A DNA stretch of 64,000 nt from Bowmanella pacifica (GTDB lineage Bacteria; Pseudomonadota; Gammaproteobacteria; Enterobacterales; Alteromonadaceae): positions 434,001 to 498,000 of the forward strand of contig NZ_BMLS01000001.1 in NCBI RefSeq assembly GCF_014645355.1, read 5' to 3'. Both the position numbers and the translations under genes were made by a program. Of this stretch, positions 37,240 to 45,555 are shown in pieces. Position 1 is the stretch's first letter. Every line of letters begins with the position of its first letter. The notes under the pieces are model-generated. The model was given only the letters and a program-made list of their open reading frames with translations. It did no database searches and was not told the DNA's origin.

Positions 37240-38013
37240 ATGGAATGGATTGTCGTACTGCTGGCAGGATTTTTTGGCGGTTTACTTAATGCCGTCGCGG
37301 GAGGAGGAAGCTTTCTTACCTTGCCGGCCCTGATCTTTGCCGGTTTACCCGCAGTTTCTGCTAATGCTACAGGCACAGCCGCCCTGCTACCCGGCTATAT
37401 AGCCAGTGCCTGGCGATTTCGTCGCGATATCCAGTTGCCCGCCAATATGGGGTTGCTCACCCTCAGTCTGTTAGCCATTGTCGGTGGCAGCATCGGTGCT
37501 GCCATACTGCTTGTTTCCAGCGAACAGCTCTTCGCACAACTGATCCCCTGGTTGATCCTGTTTGCTACCCTGGCCTTTATATTGGGCCCCAGACTGCTGC
37601 AGAGAAATGCCTCACAGGCCCGCCATTCAGCCACGCCCTCCTCTGCGTCCAAAAAGCAACAGCTGGGTAATATCGCGGTCTTGTTGGCGGTATGTATTTA
37701 TGGTGGTTATTTCAATGGTGGGCTGGGGATTATTCTACTGGCCACCCTTGGGCTAATGGGGCAAAGCAACTTACATGGCATGAACGGGGTCAAAAACCTG
37801 GTGTCGGCGCTACTCACGACTGTGGCCGTTGCTGTCTATGCCATTGGCAACGCCATATCACTACAGTATCTACTGGTGCTTGGCGTAGCGGCCATGGCTG
37901 GCGGCTATGTGGGGGCGGCATTTGCCTACCGCATTCCCACCTTATATCTACGTTATTTTATTGTGGCGGTGGGAATAGGCATGACAGCCATCTTTTTTTT
38001 CAGGCTGAGCTGA
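37240..38013 (+). CDS. TSUP-family (TauE/SafE) membrane permease
   Basis: 257 residues, about eight membrane helices in two halves. The N-terminal half has GGLLNAVAGGGSFLTLPALIF and the second half the matching NGGLGIILLATLGLMG and GMNGVKNLVSALLT, the signature repeats of the TSUP family that exports sulfite, sulfoacetate or other organic anions. No operator precedes it and it is 163 nt downstream of the regulator gene, so it is likely independent. No clear ribosome binding site. Substrate unknown. Confidence 0.88.
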   Translation: MEWIVVLLAGFFGGLLNAVAGGGSFLTLPALIFAGLPAVSANATGTAALLPGYIASAWRFRRDIQLPANMGLLTLSLLAIVGGSIGAAILLVSSEQLFAQLIPWLILFATLAFILGPRLLQRNASQARHSATPSSASKKQQLGNIAVLLAVCIYGGYFNGGLGIILLATLGLMGQSNLHGMNGVKNLVSALLTTVAVAVYAIGNAISLQYLLVLGVAAMAGGYVGAAFAYRIPTLYLRYFIVAVGIGMTAIFFFRLS

Positions 38014-38090
38014 TAGTTAGCCACAAAATACTGTACATAAAAACAGGCACCTGTCATAGTCATGCCCCCTTAATAAGCATGGAAGCCAGC

Positions 38091-38450
38091 ATGGCTATTT
38101 ATTTGGTCGTCACCGCTCATCAAAGTGAATACCCGGAACCCATACATTTTCAGCAAGGCACAACATTGCAAATAGGAGAGAAATATCAGGGGCCGGAAGA
38201 TTGGCAGGACTGGTATTTTTGCCACACCGATGCGCATCCCGGTGGCTGGGTGCCCAGACAGGTTTTCCGGCTCACCGAAGCTGGCCAGGGGGTGGCGCTG
38301 CAAGACTACAGCGCCAAGGAACTAAATGTTGCCCAGGGTGATCTGCTAGAAGGCACAAGGACATTGAACGGCTGGTTGTGGGCTCAGCATCTGGCAAGCA
38401 AGGAGAGTGGCTGGGTGCCGCTGGAAAATCTGCAAATACAAGAGGGGTAA
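38091..38450 (+). CDS. Small protein with two SH3-like domains
   Basis: 119 residues from the ATG at 38091 (GGAAG 5 nt upstream); an ATG at 38079 would add four residues, and the open frame further upstream overlaps the TSUP gene. Two tandem SH3-like units each end in a GWVP motif: about residues 3-57 (IYLVVTAHQSEYPEPIHF ... GGWVPRQVF) and 63-115 (VALQDYSAKELNVAQGDLLEG ... SGWVPLENL). No signal peptide, so cytoplasmic. Small SH3 proteins of this sort are widespread in gammaproteobacteria, and a role in ligand or protein binding is only presumed. Confidence 0.78.
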   Translation: MAIYLVVTAHQSEYPEPIHFQQGTTLQIGEKYQGPEDWQDWYFCHTDAHPGGWVPRQVFRLTEAGQGVALQDYSAKELNVAQGDLLEGTRTLNGWLWAQHLASKESGWVPLENLQIQEG

Positions 38451-38537
38451 ACACGAGCCTCTTGCGTCACAACCCTTCATAAAATTGTCATCAAGTGACG
38501 CTCAAATAGCAGGCCTTGCCCCTTCACTGGCCTATCT

Positions 38538-39467
38538 TTGTTGAAAGCCTATTTCGCTATTGTGAGTTTTTTATCTGTGTTGTCTGTTGGCCCGGCCCTG
38601 GCAGCCCCCCCCGGTAACTGGCAAGCCAAATTGGCTGGCCAGATGCGAGTGGATGAACGCAGTGGCAAAGATCTGCGTTATCAATATCGTTTACGGTTTT
38701 ATCCTGCTTATCATTTTGATGCTGCCTGGAGCCTACAAGCCTTTGTTGCGACGGGTAAGGGGTTTGCCTCCAGCCACAACACCCTGGATGACGGCAAAGC
38801 CGATCACTTGTATCTGCGCAGGTTGTATCTGCGTCACCAAGATAGCGCGGGAAAAACCGAATTTGGGGTCATTCCTACCTACAAGGGTGATGTGGCATCC
38901 ACCGGTCTGTCCAAAGATGGCTGGATAAACGGTCTGCGCCGAGTACAGAATATGAATGCCAATACGCGACTGGAAGTGGTGGTTGGTGAGCTGGCTCATC
39001 TGGATAACGCCGACGCCTGGCAGAAATGGCACAGCCTCAATTACGCCGAACTGGAACTAAGCAGCCGCGTCAATAACGCCCTTAGCTACGAGCTCAGTCT
39101 GGAGCATATGCTTGGGGATAACTTTTTACGTGGTGAGCTGCGCTACCAAAGCGCATCGCAGCAGACCTATGCCATAGAATTGGTTGACCGGCTGGACAGC
39201 AATAAAGTCAAACTGGTGCTGAGCTTCGGGATGCCCTTAGCCTGGCTGGGCAAAAATACCGAGCTGTTCAGCCATTATAGTTACGCAGATAAAGGCTTTG
39301 GTGAACGCGCTGAACTTACCGAAGATTTTCTAGATTACGGCCATGCCATCGCATTGGAACTGGATGGCAAATTGGGGGTAAAGCCCTGGGGATGGTTTGC
39401 CAAATTTGAGCACTATGCCGAGCACAGCACTAACCGGGCGCAACTGGGTATTAAGTTCTCTTTCTGA
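38538..39467 (+). CDS. Putative outer-membrane beta-barrel protein
   Basis: 309 residues from TTG at 38538 (a second TTG follows directly). No ATG is available without losing the signal peptide MLKAYFAIVSFLSVLSVGPALA. The mature part is built of alternating amphipathic strands (YQYRLRFYPAYHF, LYLRRLYLRHQ, TRLEVVVGELAHL, AIALELDGKLG) and ends KFSF, as in outer-membrane barrels. The strand count fits a 14-16-stranded porin-like barrel. No named family was recognised. The ribosome binding site is weak, so translation is probably low. Confidence 0.7.
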   Translation: MLKAYFAIVSFLSVLSVGPALAAPPGNWQAKLAGQMRVDERSGKDLRYQYRLRFYPAYHFDAAWSLQAFVATGKGFASSHNTLDDGKADHLYLRRLYLRHQDSAGKTEFGVIPTYKGDVASTGLSKDGWINGLRRVQNMNANTRLEVVVGELAHLDNADAWQKWHSLNYAELELSSRVNNALSYELSLEHMLGDNFLRGELRYQSASQQTYAIELVDRLDSNKVKLVLSFGMPLAWLGKNTELFSHYSYADKGFGERAELTEDFLDYGHAIALELDGKLGVKPWGWFAKFEHYAEHSTNRAQLGIKFSF

Positions 39468-39489
39468 ATCAGGCCATCAACGGAGAATA

Positions 39490-39513
39490 AAAACGGCGCC
39501 GTAGCGCCGTTTT
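39490..39513. terminator. Bidirectional terminator between the barrel protein and FTR1 genes
   Basis: 10-bp perfect stem (AAAACGGCGC / GCGCCGTTTT, loop CGTA) with an A-run on one side and a T-run on the other. It serves both converging genes. Confidence 0.88.
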
Positions 39514-39523
39514 ATCTTGCCCA

Positions 39524-41389
39524 TCAGGCCGGTGTTTTACGCTGTACTAAGGTCATCAGAACAATCAGTCCTATCACCGCTGCCTGCGACGCCAGTGTTA
39601 CCCCATCAGCATAAATACCTAACCAGGTGGCTTCAGGCAGGTTTAATGGGATGCTGACGATACTGCCGGTTTCCTGTAATGCGGCAATACCGCGGCCGGC
39701 AAATATCACCGCCAAGGCAAACATGATGGCAGCATTGACCTTAAAGAACATACCAACCGGCACCCGCATGGCCAGTTTAAAGATGACAATACTCAATACC
39801 ACCAGCAGCACGGTGGCGGCCAGCATGCCAAATAACACCGCCTGCTGCCCTTCAGTACCGGCTTGTAACCACAACGCCTGATAAAACAGAATAATTTCAA
39901 AGATCTCACGATACACCGCCACAAAGGCCAGCACCGCAAAACCGATGTTTTGCCCGGAACTCAGGCTGGCACTGAGCTTTTCTTTGATATATTGCTGCCA
40001 GTTACTGGCATGCGCCTTGGAATGCATCCACACTCCCACCCACAGCAAAATAGCGGTAGCCAGCAAGGCTGTCATCCCTTCGGTCAACTCGCGACTGGCC
40101 CCAGAGATATCAAACAGGTAATTGGCGACAGCCCAGGTTGCCACTCCGCAAACCAGTGCAGCCATCCAACCGCTATGGACATATTTCATACTGCCAGTAG
40201 CACCAGAGCGACTTAAAAAGGCATAAATAGCTGCCAGCACCAGAATGGCCTCCAGCCCTTCACGCAATAAGATAATCAGCGAGGCCACAAAACTCAGTAA
40301 GGGAGATAAACCACCTTCAGACAACAGGATCTGCGCCTTCTCCAAGCCAGCTTGAGCCCGCTGATAACGCTGCGCCAAATCAGACTCGGCCAAACCGTCC
40401 CGCAGCCCGTCACGGTATGCAAACATGGCTGCTTCTATCTCCTTACGTAAGGCTTTATCCAGGTTATCCAAACTGGCTTCTACCAATTCAAAGCCTTCAA
40501 GATAAGCACCAATAGACAACTGATACGCCTTATCCAATTGGCCGTTTTCCACCGCTAGCCAGGATTCGGTCAAAGTCTGTTTGGCGTATGCCAACGGTGT
40601 GGGTTTATCCGAATCAATGCTGTCCGGATGCGCGCGAAGCTGTACAAAGCGTGCTTGATCCTGACCGCGTGCCTCAACTTGTACTGGGGTCAGGGTCGCT
40701 AGTTCATCGAGGCTAAAAGGCGATTTGACTTTCTGTGCTGGGGCTTTTGTTACATACCCGGCGACAAAAGCGGCCAGCGACCAGCGCTGGGCTTCAGACA
40801 AATTAGCGTAACTGGCCATGCCGGTGCCTTCCACACCTAGCGTAATGGTGTTGTACAAACCAAATAATGTCAGTTCGTTCATACGTTCACTATCATGGAA
40901 ATTGGCCGGTGCAGGCTCCATACCAGCCCCTGCCACCCCATCGCCTAAACCGGTAGCGCCATGACAGGCCGCACACATTTGCTGATACAGCGTGCTGACA
41001 CTGGCAGGCACCGGCGTTCCTCTGGGCGCCAGTTTAATATCATAGGCACGGGTAACCGCTTCACTTAAGGCTGCGGTCATCGCCTTAATTTCCCCTCCTG
41101 GGCGCTTTTCTTCAATTAGTTGCTGCAGCGTGCGGGTATCAACCAATAATTGCGGTGTTTGTTCGGTAGCAGGTAAGGTTTGCAATATGGCCTCAACCGC
41201 CTCGGCAAACTCGACTTGCTCAACATACTCGCCCTGATCAACTATCTGACCATCAGCCACTGTCATGGGGTAATCCACACCGACATAAGACAACAGATGC
41301 AAAATTCGCTCAGGACCAGGTCCTGATGCCAGAACCACAGGACTTATCAAGCCGAACAGCAACACCAGCGACGGAATTATCCTCTTCAT
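39524..41389 (-). CDS. FTR1-family iron permease with N-terminal cytochrome c domain
   Basis: 621 residues from the ATG at 41389 (GTG four codons upstream is less likely). Signal peptide MKRIIPSLVLLFGLISPVVLA. A periplasmic c-type cytochrome domain carries CAACHG (about 142-147) with the distal Met in GTGMASYA. A helical region follows, then a seven-helix FTR1 domain (about 360-620) with both iron-binding motifs, REGLEAILVLAA and YREIFEIILFYQA. This is the EfeU-like ferrous iron oxidase-permease in one chain, where the haem may take electrons from Fe(II). A Fur-like box lies upstream. Confidence 0.92.
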   Translation of the reverse strand: MKRIIPSLVLLFGLISPVVLASGPGPERILHLLSYVGVDYPMTVADGQIVDQGEYVEQVEFAEAVEAILQTLPATEQTPQLLVDTRTLQQLIEEKRPGGEIKAMTAALSEAVTRAYDIKLAPRGTPVPASVSTLYQQMCAACHGATGLGDGVAGAGMEPAPANFHDSERMNELTLFGLYNTITLGVEGTGMASYANLSEAQRWSLAAFVAGYVTKAPAQKVKSPFSLDELATLTPVQVEARGQDQARFVQLRAHPDSIDSDKPTPLAYAKQTLTESWLAVENGQLDKAYQLSIGAYLEGFELVEASLDNLDKALRKEIEAAMFAYRDGLRDGLAESDLAQRYQRAQAGLEKAQILLSEGGLSPLLSFVASLIILLREGLEAILVLAAIYAFLSRSGATGSMKYVHSGWMAALVCGVATWAVANYLFDISGASRELTEGMTALLATAILLWVGVWMHSKAHASNWQQYIKEKLSASLSSGQNIGFAVLAFVAVYREIFEIILFYQALWLQAGTEGQQAVLFGMLAATVLLVVLSIVIFKLAMRVPVGMFFKVNAAIMFALAVIFAGRGIAALQETGSIVSIPLNLPEATWLGIYADGVTLASQAAVIGLIVLMTLVQRKTPA

Positions 41390-41404
41390 TGAATGCACCA
41401 CTTA

Positions 41405-41427
41405 TTAATAACAATTCTCGTTTATTA
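41405..41427. promoter_or_regulatory. Fur-like box upstream of the FTR1 permease gene
   Basis: On the minus strand the segment TAATAAACGAGAATTGTTAT has the A/T-rich core GAGAATTGTTAT seen in many Fur boxes. It lies 15-40 nt before the FTR1 start. The match to the 19-bp consensus is modest (about 11 of 19). Confidence 0.45.
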
Positions 41428-41598
41428 TTTCATCCCGCCTCAATGAGAACAACTCTCCTGAGCAGATGAATTTTACCCGCTGGCCGCTTTTCTCTACAGG
41501 TTAATTAATCACGTTACACTTCAATAAAAATGTTAATTAGTTGCACGCAAACGCAGAATTGAGTAGGTTCTGTTCACCCTTTCCAACATGGACTTGTG

Positions 41599-42774
41599 AT
41601 GTCAACTTTGACCTCTGGAAGAATTCTTTCTATCGATCTGTTCCGCGGCCTGACGATTCTGGTCATGGTATTTGTCAACGAACTGGCAGGTATTGCCGAT
41701 ATTCCTGCCTGGATGAAACACGTGGCCGCGGATGCGGATACCATGACCTTTGTGGATTTGGTCTTTCCTGCCTTTCTTTTTATTGTCGGTATGTCTATCC
41801 CTTTTGCGGTACAAGCCAGGGTTAACAAAGGCGATAACAGTTGGCAGGTCTTCAAACATGGGCTGGTGCGGGCATTGGGCCTGATTATTATCGGCTTTTA
41901 TATGGTCAACAGCATAGGCGGCTATGACGCATCCAGCATGGCCATTAGTATTCCGCTATGGACGTTCTGCATGTATATCTCGGTGTTGCTGGTTTGGTGC
42001 AGCCTGCCCAAAGCCTGGAGCAATGCACTACAACTGAGTGTCAGAGCTGTCGGTATTGCCGGCTTGGCGGTTTTATGGTGGCTGTTTGAAGGACCTAATG
42101 ATACCGGCATGACTTATCAGTGGTGGGGCATCCTGGGGCTTATTGGTTGGGCCTATCTGTTTGCGCTGATCGCCTATTTACTGGTAGGTCAGCGGCCGCT
42201 GCTGATTGGTCTGGTCGCCATTGGTTTTATCGGTTTATTCCCGCTCTTTGCCCCTTACGAAGGCCAGTCCGGCCTACTGGGCTGGTTTGCACAGGAAAAC
42301 CGCAATCATACTCACACCGCCATGGTATTGGCGGGCACCCTGATGTCGTTGTTGTGTTTTGACAATCGCTATCCTAAGCGTCACCTGAACCTGGGGCTTT
42401 ATATTGTTATCAGCGGCATTCTGGCTTACCTCAGTTGTCAGCTTTGGCCAATCTCTAAAATCTGGGCTACTCCTAGCTGGGCACTGCTGAGTATCTTTTT
42501 CTGTAGCTTGCTGTTTGCGCTGTTCTATCAGTTACTGGAGGTGCAAAAGTACACTGCTATTACTAAGGTCTTTGAGCCGGCTGCCAATAACCCGCTACTT
42601 ATCTACATTCTGCCTTATATTATTGCCGCCGGTCTGGGCAGCCTGGGACTGAGTCTACGGCCCGAAGTCCAGTCATCCGGCGTGCCGGGCATGCTGTGGA
42701 GTGTCGCTTTCGCGTTGTCGATGATGGTACTGGTAACCTTGCTAAACCGTCTGGGCGTCAGACTAAAGCTCTAA
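41599..42774 (+). CDS. DUF5009/HGSNAT-like polytopic acyltransferase family protein
   Basis: 391 residues, about ten membrane helices. The N-terminal SGRILSIDLFRGLTILVMVF, then FVDLVFPAFLFIVGMSIPFA, are the hallmark of the DUF5009 / heparan-glucosaminide N-acetyltransferase-like group (NagX relatives in marine bacteria). Such proteins probably acetylate or transport amino sugars across the inner membrane. C-terminal AANNPLLIYILPYIIAAGL is also conserved. The ATG at 41599 follows a GTG and has no clear ribosome binding site. It stands alone and ends in a strong terminator. Confidence 0.82.
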   Translation: MSTLTSGRILSIDLFRGLTILVMVFVNELAGIADIPAWMKHVAADADTMTFVDLVFPAFLFIVGMSIPFAVQARVNKGDNSWQVFKHGLVRALGLIIIGFYMVNSIGGYDASSMAISIPLWTFCMYISVLLVWCSLPKAWSNALQLSVRAVGIAGLAVLWWLFEGPNDTGMTYQWWGILGLIGWAYLFALIAYLLVGQRPLLIGLVAIGFIGLFPLFAPYEGQSGLLGWFAQENRNHTHTAMVLAGTLMSLLCFDNRYPKRHLNLGLYIVISGILAYLSCQLWPISKIWATPSWALLSIFFCSLLFALFYQLLEVQKYTAITKVFEPAANNPLLIYILPYIIAAGLGSLGLSLRPEVQSSGVPGMLWSVAFALSMMVLVTLLNRLGVRLKL

Positions 42775-42789
42775 GCACATCAGGACTTA

Positions 42790-42837
42790 CCACAAATAAA
42801 AACGCGGAGAGACTTATCTCCGCGTTTTTATTTGTGG
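42790..42837. terminator. Long bidirectional terminator hairpin
   Basis: A perfect 21-bp stem (starting CCACAAATAAAAACGCGGAGA) with loop GACTTA. GC-rich inner arms flanked by A5 and T5 tracts make it a terminator in both directions for the convergent DUF5009 and histidine kinase genes. Confidence 0.9.
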
Positions 42838-42861
42838 ACTTAGGGGCGTAACAAAAGCCTG

Positions 42862-44163
42862 TCAAAGAGGCAGATACAGACTCACTTTCAAACCGCCCCC
42901 AACACGGTTAGACAAGCTGATACGTCCGTCATGGGCCTCAATGATTTCCCGGCACAGCGCCAATCCCAGCCCCGTGCCCTCGCCTTTGGTGGAGTAAAAA
43001 GGCAATAAGGCTTGGGTTAATACGGCTTCTGACATACCACTGCCCCGATCGCAAACTTCCACCAGCACACCTTGTTGCTGCGCCCTCACCTCAAGGCTGA
43101 TATGTTGTTCTTCAGAGCCTGACTCGGCGGCATTTTTTAGCAGATTGATCAGCACCTGTTGCATTTGCCCGGGGTCAAAAAAACCAGGTTCATCAGGCAA
43201 ACTTCCTTCTAACCGAAACGCCCACTGCTGGGCCAGGCTATCGATAAATCCCTGCCAGGCAACCCGACTGCGGTTAGGCTGCGGGAGCTTGGCAAACTTA
43301 GCATAACCAAGAATGAAGTTGGTCAGGTATTCGGCACGCTCACCAATGATGTCAAACACCTTAGCCAGCCTGGTTTCCTGATGCCGCTCGGCCAACAGGC
43401 GACCTGAATGTACCATGGAAGAAATAGGCGCCAGGGAATTGTTCAACTCATGACTGATGACCCGGATGACCTTTTTCCAAATTTGCACTTCCTGGCGACT
43501 GAGTTCACGGGTTAATTGTTTAAACAGCAATAATTTGTGCTGGTTGCCATTCATCAAAAAACTGCCGTGGGAAAGATGCCAGGCCTGGCTACCCTGTTCA
43601 TCTTCCTCATTGCCCAGGCTGAACAACCCATCGCGTCCGGAGGCGATGGCCTCAACCATAGTCTGTGGCGAGCTCTCAAGCAGGGTTGCCAGCGCGGTGC
43701 CTTCAATGCGGCTTCCCTGCGCCAGCAATTCTCTGGCGCTGGCATTCGCAAAAATAACCCGCTCGCTGTTATCCAACAACATGACCGCTAAAGGGGAACT
43801 TTGCAGCACCTTATCCAGCATCAGTTCACGTTGGTAAATCCATTGTTTTTCCTGGCGCAGTTTATCCGAGGTTTCATTGTATAACGCGGCCAGCTGGCTA
43901 ATTTCATCATTACCATCCAGCGCCAGGCTGACACTAAATTCATTGTCACGAAAATTCAGCAGGCCGGTTTCCAGGGCGGCTAACCGCCTGGCCACACCAT
44001 CAAACACATAATGACAAAGCACGATGGTGAGTAACGTGGCAAGGCCGGTGACCAGTAACCACTTAGCGGGCGAAACCGTTAATACCAAGGCGAACAAGGC
44101 GGCACTGGCCCAGACCGAGATCAAGGCACAGATAATCAGTTGGTACTTCAGTTTTAATCTCAT
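42862..44163 (-). CDS. Membrane sensor histidine kinase, NtrY-like
   Basis: 433 residues. Two N-terminal helices (about 8-55), HAMP-like region (56-105), a PAS domain (about 112-205, LAVMLLDNSERVIFANASA), then a HisKA region with ISHELNNSLAPISS (His238) and HATPase motifs NLLKNAAES, DRGSGM and GTGLGLAL. The ELNNSLAP form of the H-box is typical of NtrB/NtrY kinases that pair with sigma-54 activators. Its ATG overlaps the response-regulator stop as ATGA, so both are made together. It ends the ABC-exporter operon. The signal is unknown. Confidence 0.92.
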   Translation of the reverse strand: MRLKLKYQLIICALISVWASAALFALVLTVSPAKWLLVTGLATLLTIVLCHYVFDGVARRLAALETGLLNFRDNEFSVSLALDGNDEISQLAALYNETSDKLRQEKQWIYQRELMLDKVLQSSPLAVMLLDNSERVIFANASARELLAQGSRIEGTALATLLESSPQTMVEAIASGRDGLFSLGNEEDEQGSQAWHLSHGSFLMNGNQHKLLLFKQLTRELSRQEVQIWKKVIRVISHELNNSLAPISSMVHSGRLLAERHQETRLAKVFDIIGERAEYLTNFILGYAKFAKLPQPNRSRVAWQGFIDSLAQQWAFRLEGSLPDEPGFFDPGQMQQVLINLLKNAAESGSEEQHISLEVRAQQQGVLVEVCDRGSGMSEAVLTQALLPFYSTKGEGTGLGLALCREIIEAHDGRISLSNRVGGGLKVSLYLPL

Positions 44164-45482
44164 AGCAGTTCAAACTTCTCAAGCCGCCGGTACAGGGCCT
44201 GGCGACTTAGTCCCAGTTCGCGGGCTGCCTTAGCCACCACACCTTTATGCTTATCCATGGCTTGTTGGATCTCCTCGGCACCGGGTTCCACACTTTGTTG
44301 CAGCGGCACATTTTTGCTCTGGATAGCAAAATGCTCAGCGTCCAGTATGCCTTCGGGGTGTAATACGTTGGCACGCTTACAGGCATTCTCCAGCTCCCGC
44401 ACGTTACCCGGCCAGGCATAGCTAAGCAGGGCTCTTTCTGCTGCAAGGGACCATTCCCGTCCCGGCAAAAAGTGTGCAACCAAGGGCAGAATATCGTCAG
44501 GACGCTGTGCCAGTGGCGGCAGGCTAAGCTCAACCACATTTAGCCGGTAATACAAGTCTTCGCGAAAACGACCGGCCTGGATATCTTGTTGCAAATCGGC
44601 ATTGGTGGCCGAGATCAAACGGACTTTGACTTTTTGTGTGCTGGTCGAGCCCAGGCGTTCAAATTCGCCGGTTTGCAGAACCCGTAACAACTTAATCTGC
44701 CCGGAAAGGGGTAAATTACCAATTTCATCCAGAAATAAGGTGCCACCGTCGGCCGCCTCAAAACGTCCGGCTCGTCTGGCATTGTTACCGGTATAGGCAC
44801 CGGCTTCGGCACCAAAAAGTTCGGCTTCGATCAACTCTCCTGGCAAGGCCCCGGCATTGACCTTGATAAAGGCGTTGTTCTTAAGGGGCGAGTTGGCCTG
44901 AATAATACCGGCAATCCGATCTTTGCCCGCCCCATTGGGCCCGGTGATCAAAACCGACACATCGGATTTGGCCAGTTGCAAAGCCATATCCACCAAACGT
45001 TGCATCACGTGACTGCCATACACTAAACCACAGAGGTCTTTTTCGTTCAGCTCGGCCTGCCGCTGGCGCTGGCGCTGGCGAAACTGCTGGTTTTCCTTAA
45101 GTGCACTACCCAGCTCCAGCAAGTTACCTATACTGGTCAAAAGCTTAGTGTCATCCCAGGGTTTGGCCACATAATCGGCCGCCCCGTCTTTTACCAATGA
45201 CACCGCACTTTCTAACTCGGTCCAGGCGGTCATCAGAATGATGGGCAGATTAGGGTTGATTTCCCGTAACTGGTAAAACAGCGCTTTTCCTTCCTCTCCC
45301 GAGGTGGTGTCGGCAGTAAAGTTCATATCCTGGATAACCAGCTCGATACGCTGATACATCACGGCTTGTAACGCCTGGGCGGGGCTACTGGCCTGCACAG
45401 GCTGATAACCATGTATTTCCAGCAACAAACTTAAGGCATCCAGCACGGCCTGGTTGTCATCCACTATCAGGATTTTTTCCAT
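44160..45482 (-). CDS. NtrC-family sigma-54-dependent response regulator
   Basis: 440 residues. Receiver domain 1-120 with phospho-acceptor Asp52 in VIQDMNF and Lys107. AAA+ domain with Walker A GPNGAGKD (181-188), Walker B GGTLFLDEIG and arginine-finger region RFREDLYYRLNV. The sigma-54 contact loop reads GAYTGN (228-233) instead of GAFTGA. C-terminal Fis-type helix-turn-helix (VVAKAARELGLSRQALYRRL). It probably activates its own operon from the sigma-54 promoter near 50237-50251 by binding the palindromes at 50317-50351. Confidence 0.92.
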   Translation of the reverse strand: MEKILIVDDNQAVLDALSLLLEIHGYQPVQASSPAQALQAVMYQRIELVIQDMNFTADTTSGEEGKALFYQLREINPNLPIILMTAWTELESAVSLVKDGAADYVAKPWDDTKLLTSIGNLLELGSALKENQQFRQRQRQRQAELNEKDLCGLVYGSHVMQRLVDMALQLAKSDVSVLITGPNGAGKDRIAGIIQANSPLKNNAFIKVNAGALPGELIEAELFGAEAGAYTGNNARRAGRFEAADGGTLFLDEIGNLPLSGQIKLLRVLQTGEFERLGSTSTQKVKVRLISATNADLQQDIQAGRFREDLYYRLNVVELSLPPLAQRPDDILPLVAHFLPGREWSLAAERALLSYAWPGNVRELENACKRANVLHPEGILDAEHFAIQSKNVPLQQSVEPGAEEIQQAMDKHKGVVAKAARELGLSRQALYRRLEKFELL

Positions 45483-45511
45483 CGTCTTTTACTTATTCTC
45501 TTTATCGCAAC

Positions 45512-45534
45512 CTGGCCGGGGTGTTCCCGGCCAG
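45512..45534. other. Hairpin between the second permease and response-regulator genes
   Basis: 9-bp perfect GC stem (CTGGCCGGG / CCCGGCCAG) with a 5-nt loop and no T-tract, in the 73-nt gap. It could attenuate transcription or stabilise upstream mRNA so that regulator genes are expressed less than the exporter. Confidence 0.5.
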
Positions 45535-45555
45535 ATGATGAACCTCTATGTTTAG

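Noticed and set aside
37692-38090. Long upstream extension of the SH3 protein frame
   Set aside because: It overlaps the TSUP gene in another frame and encodes no recognisable sequence; a good ATG with GGAAG is at 38091.
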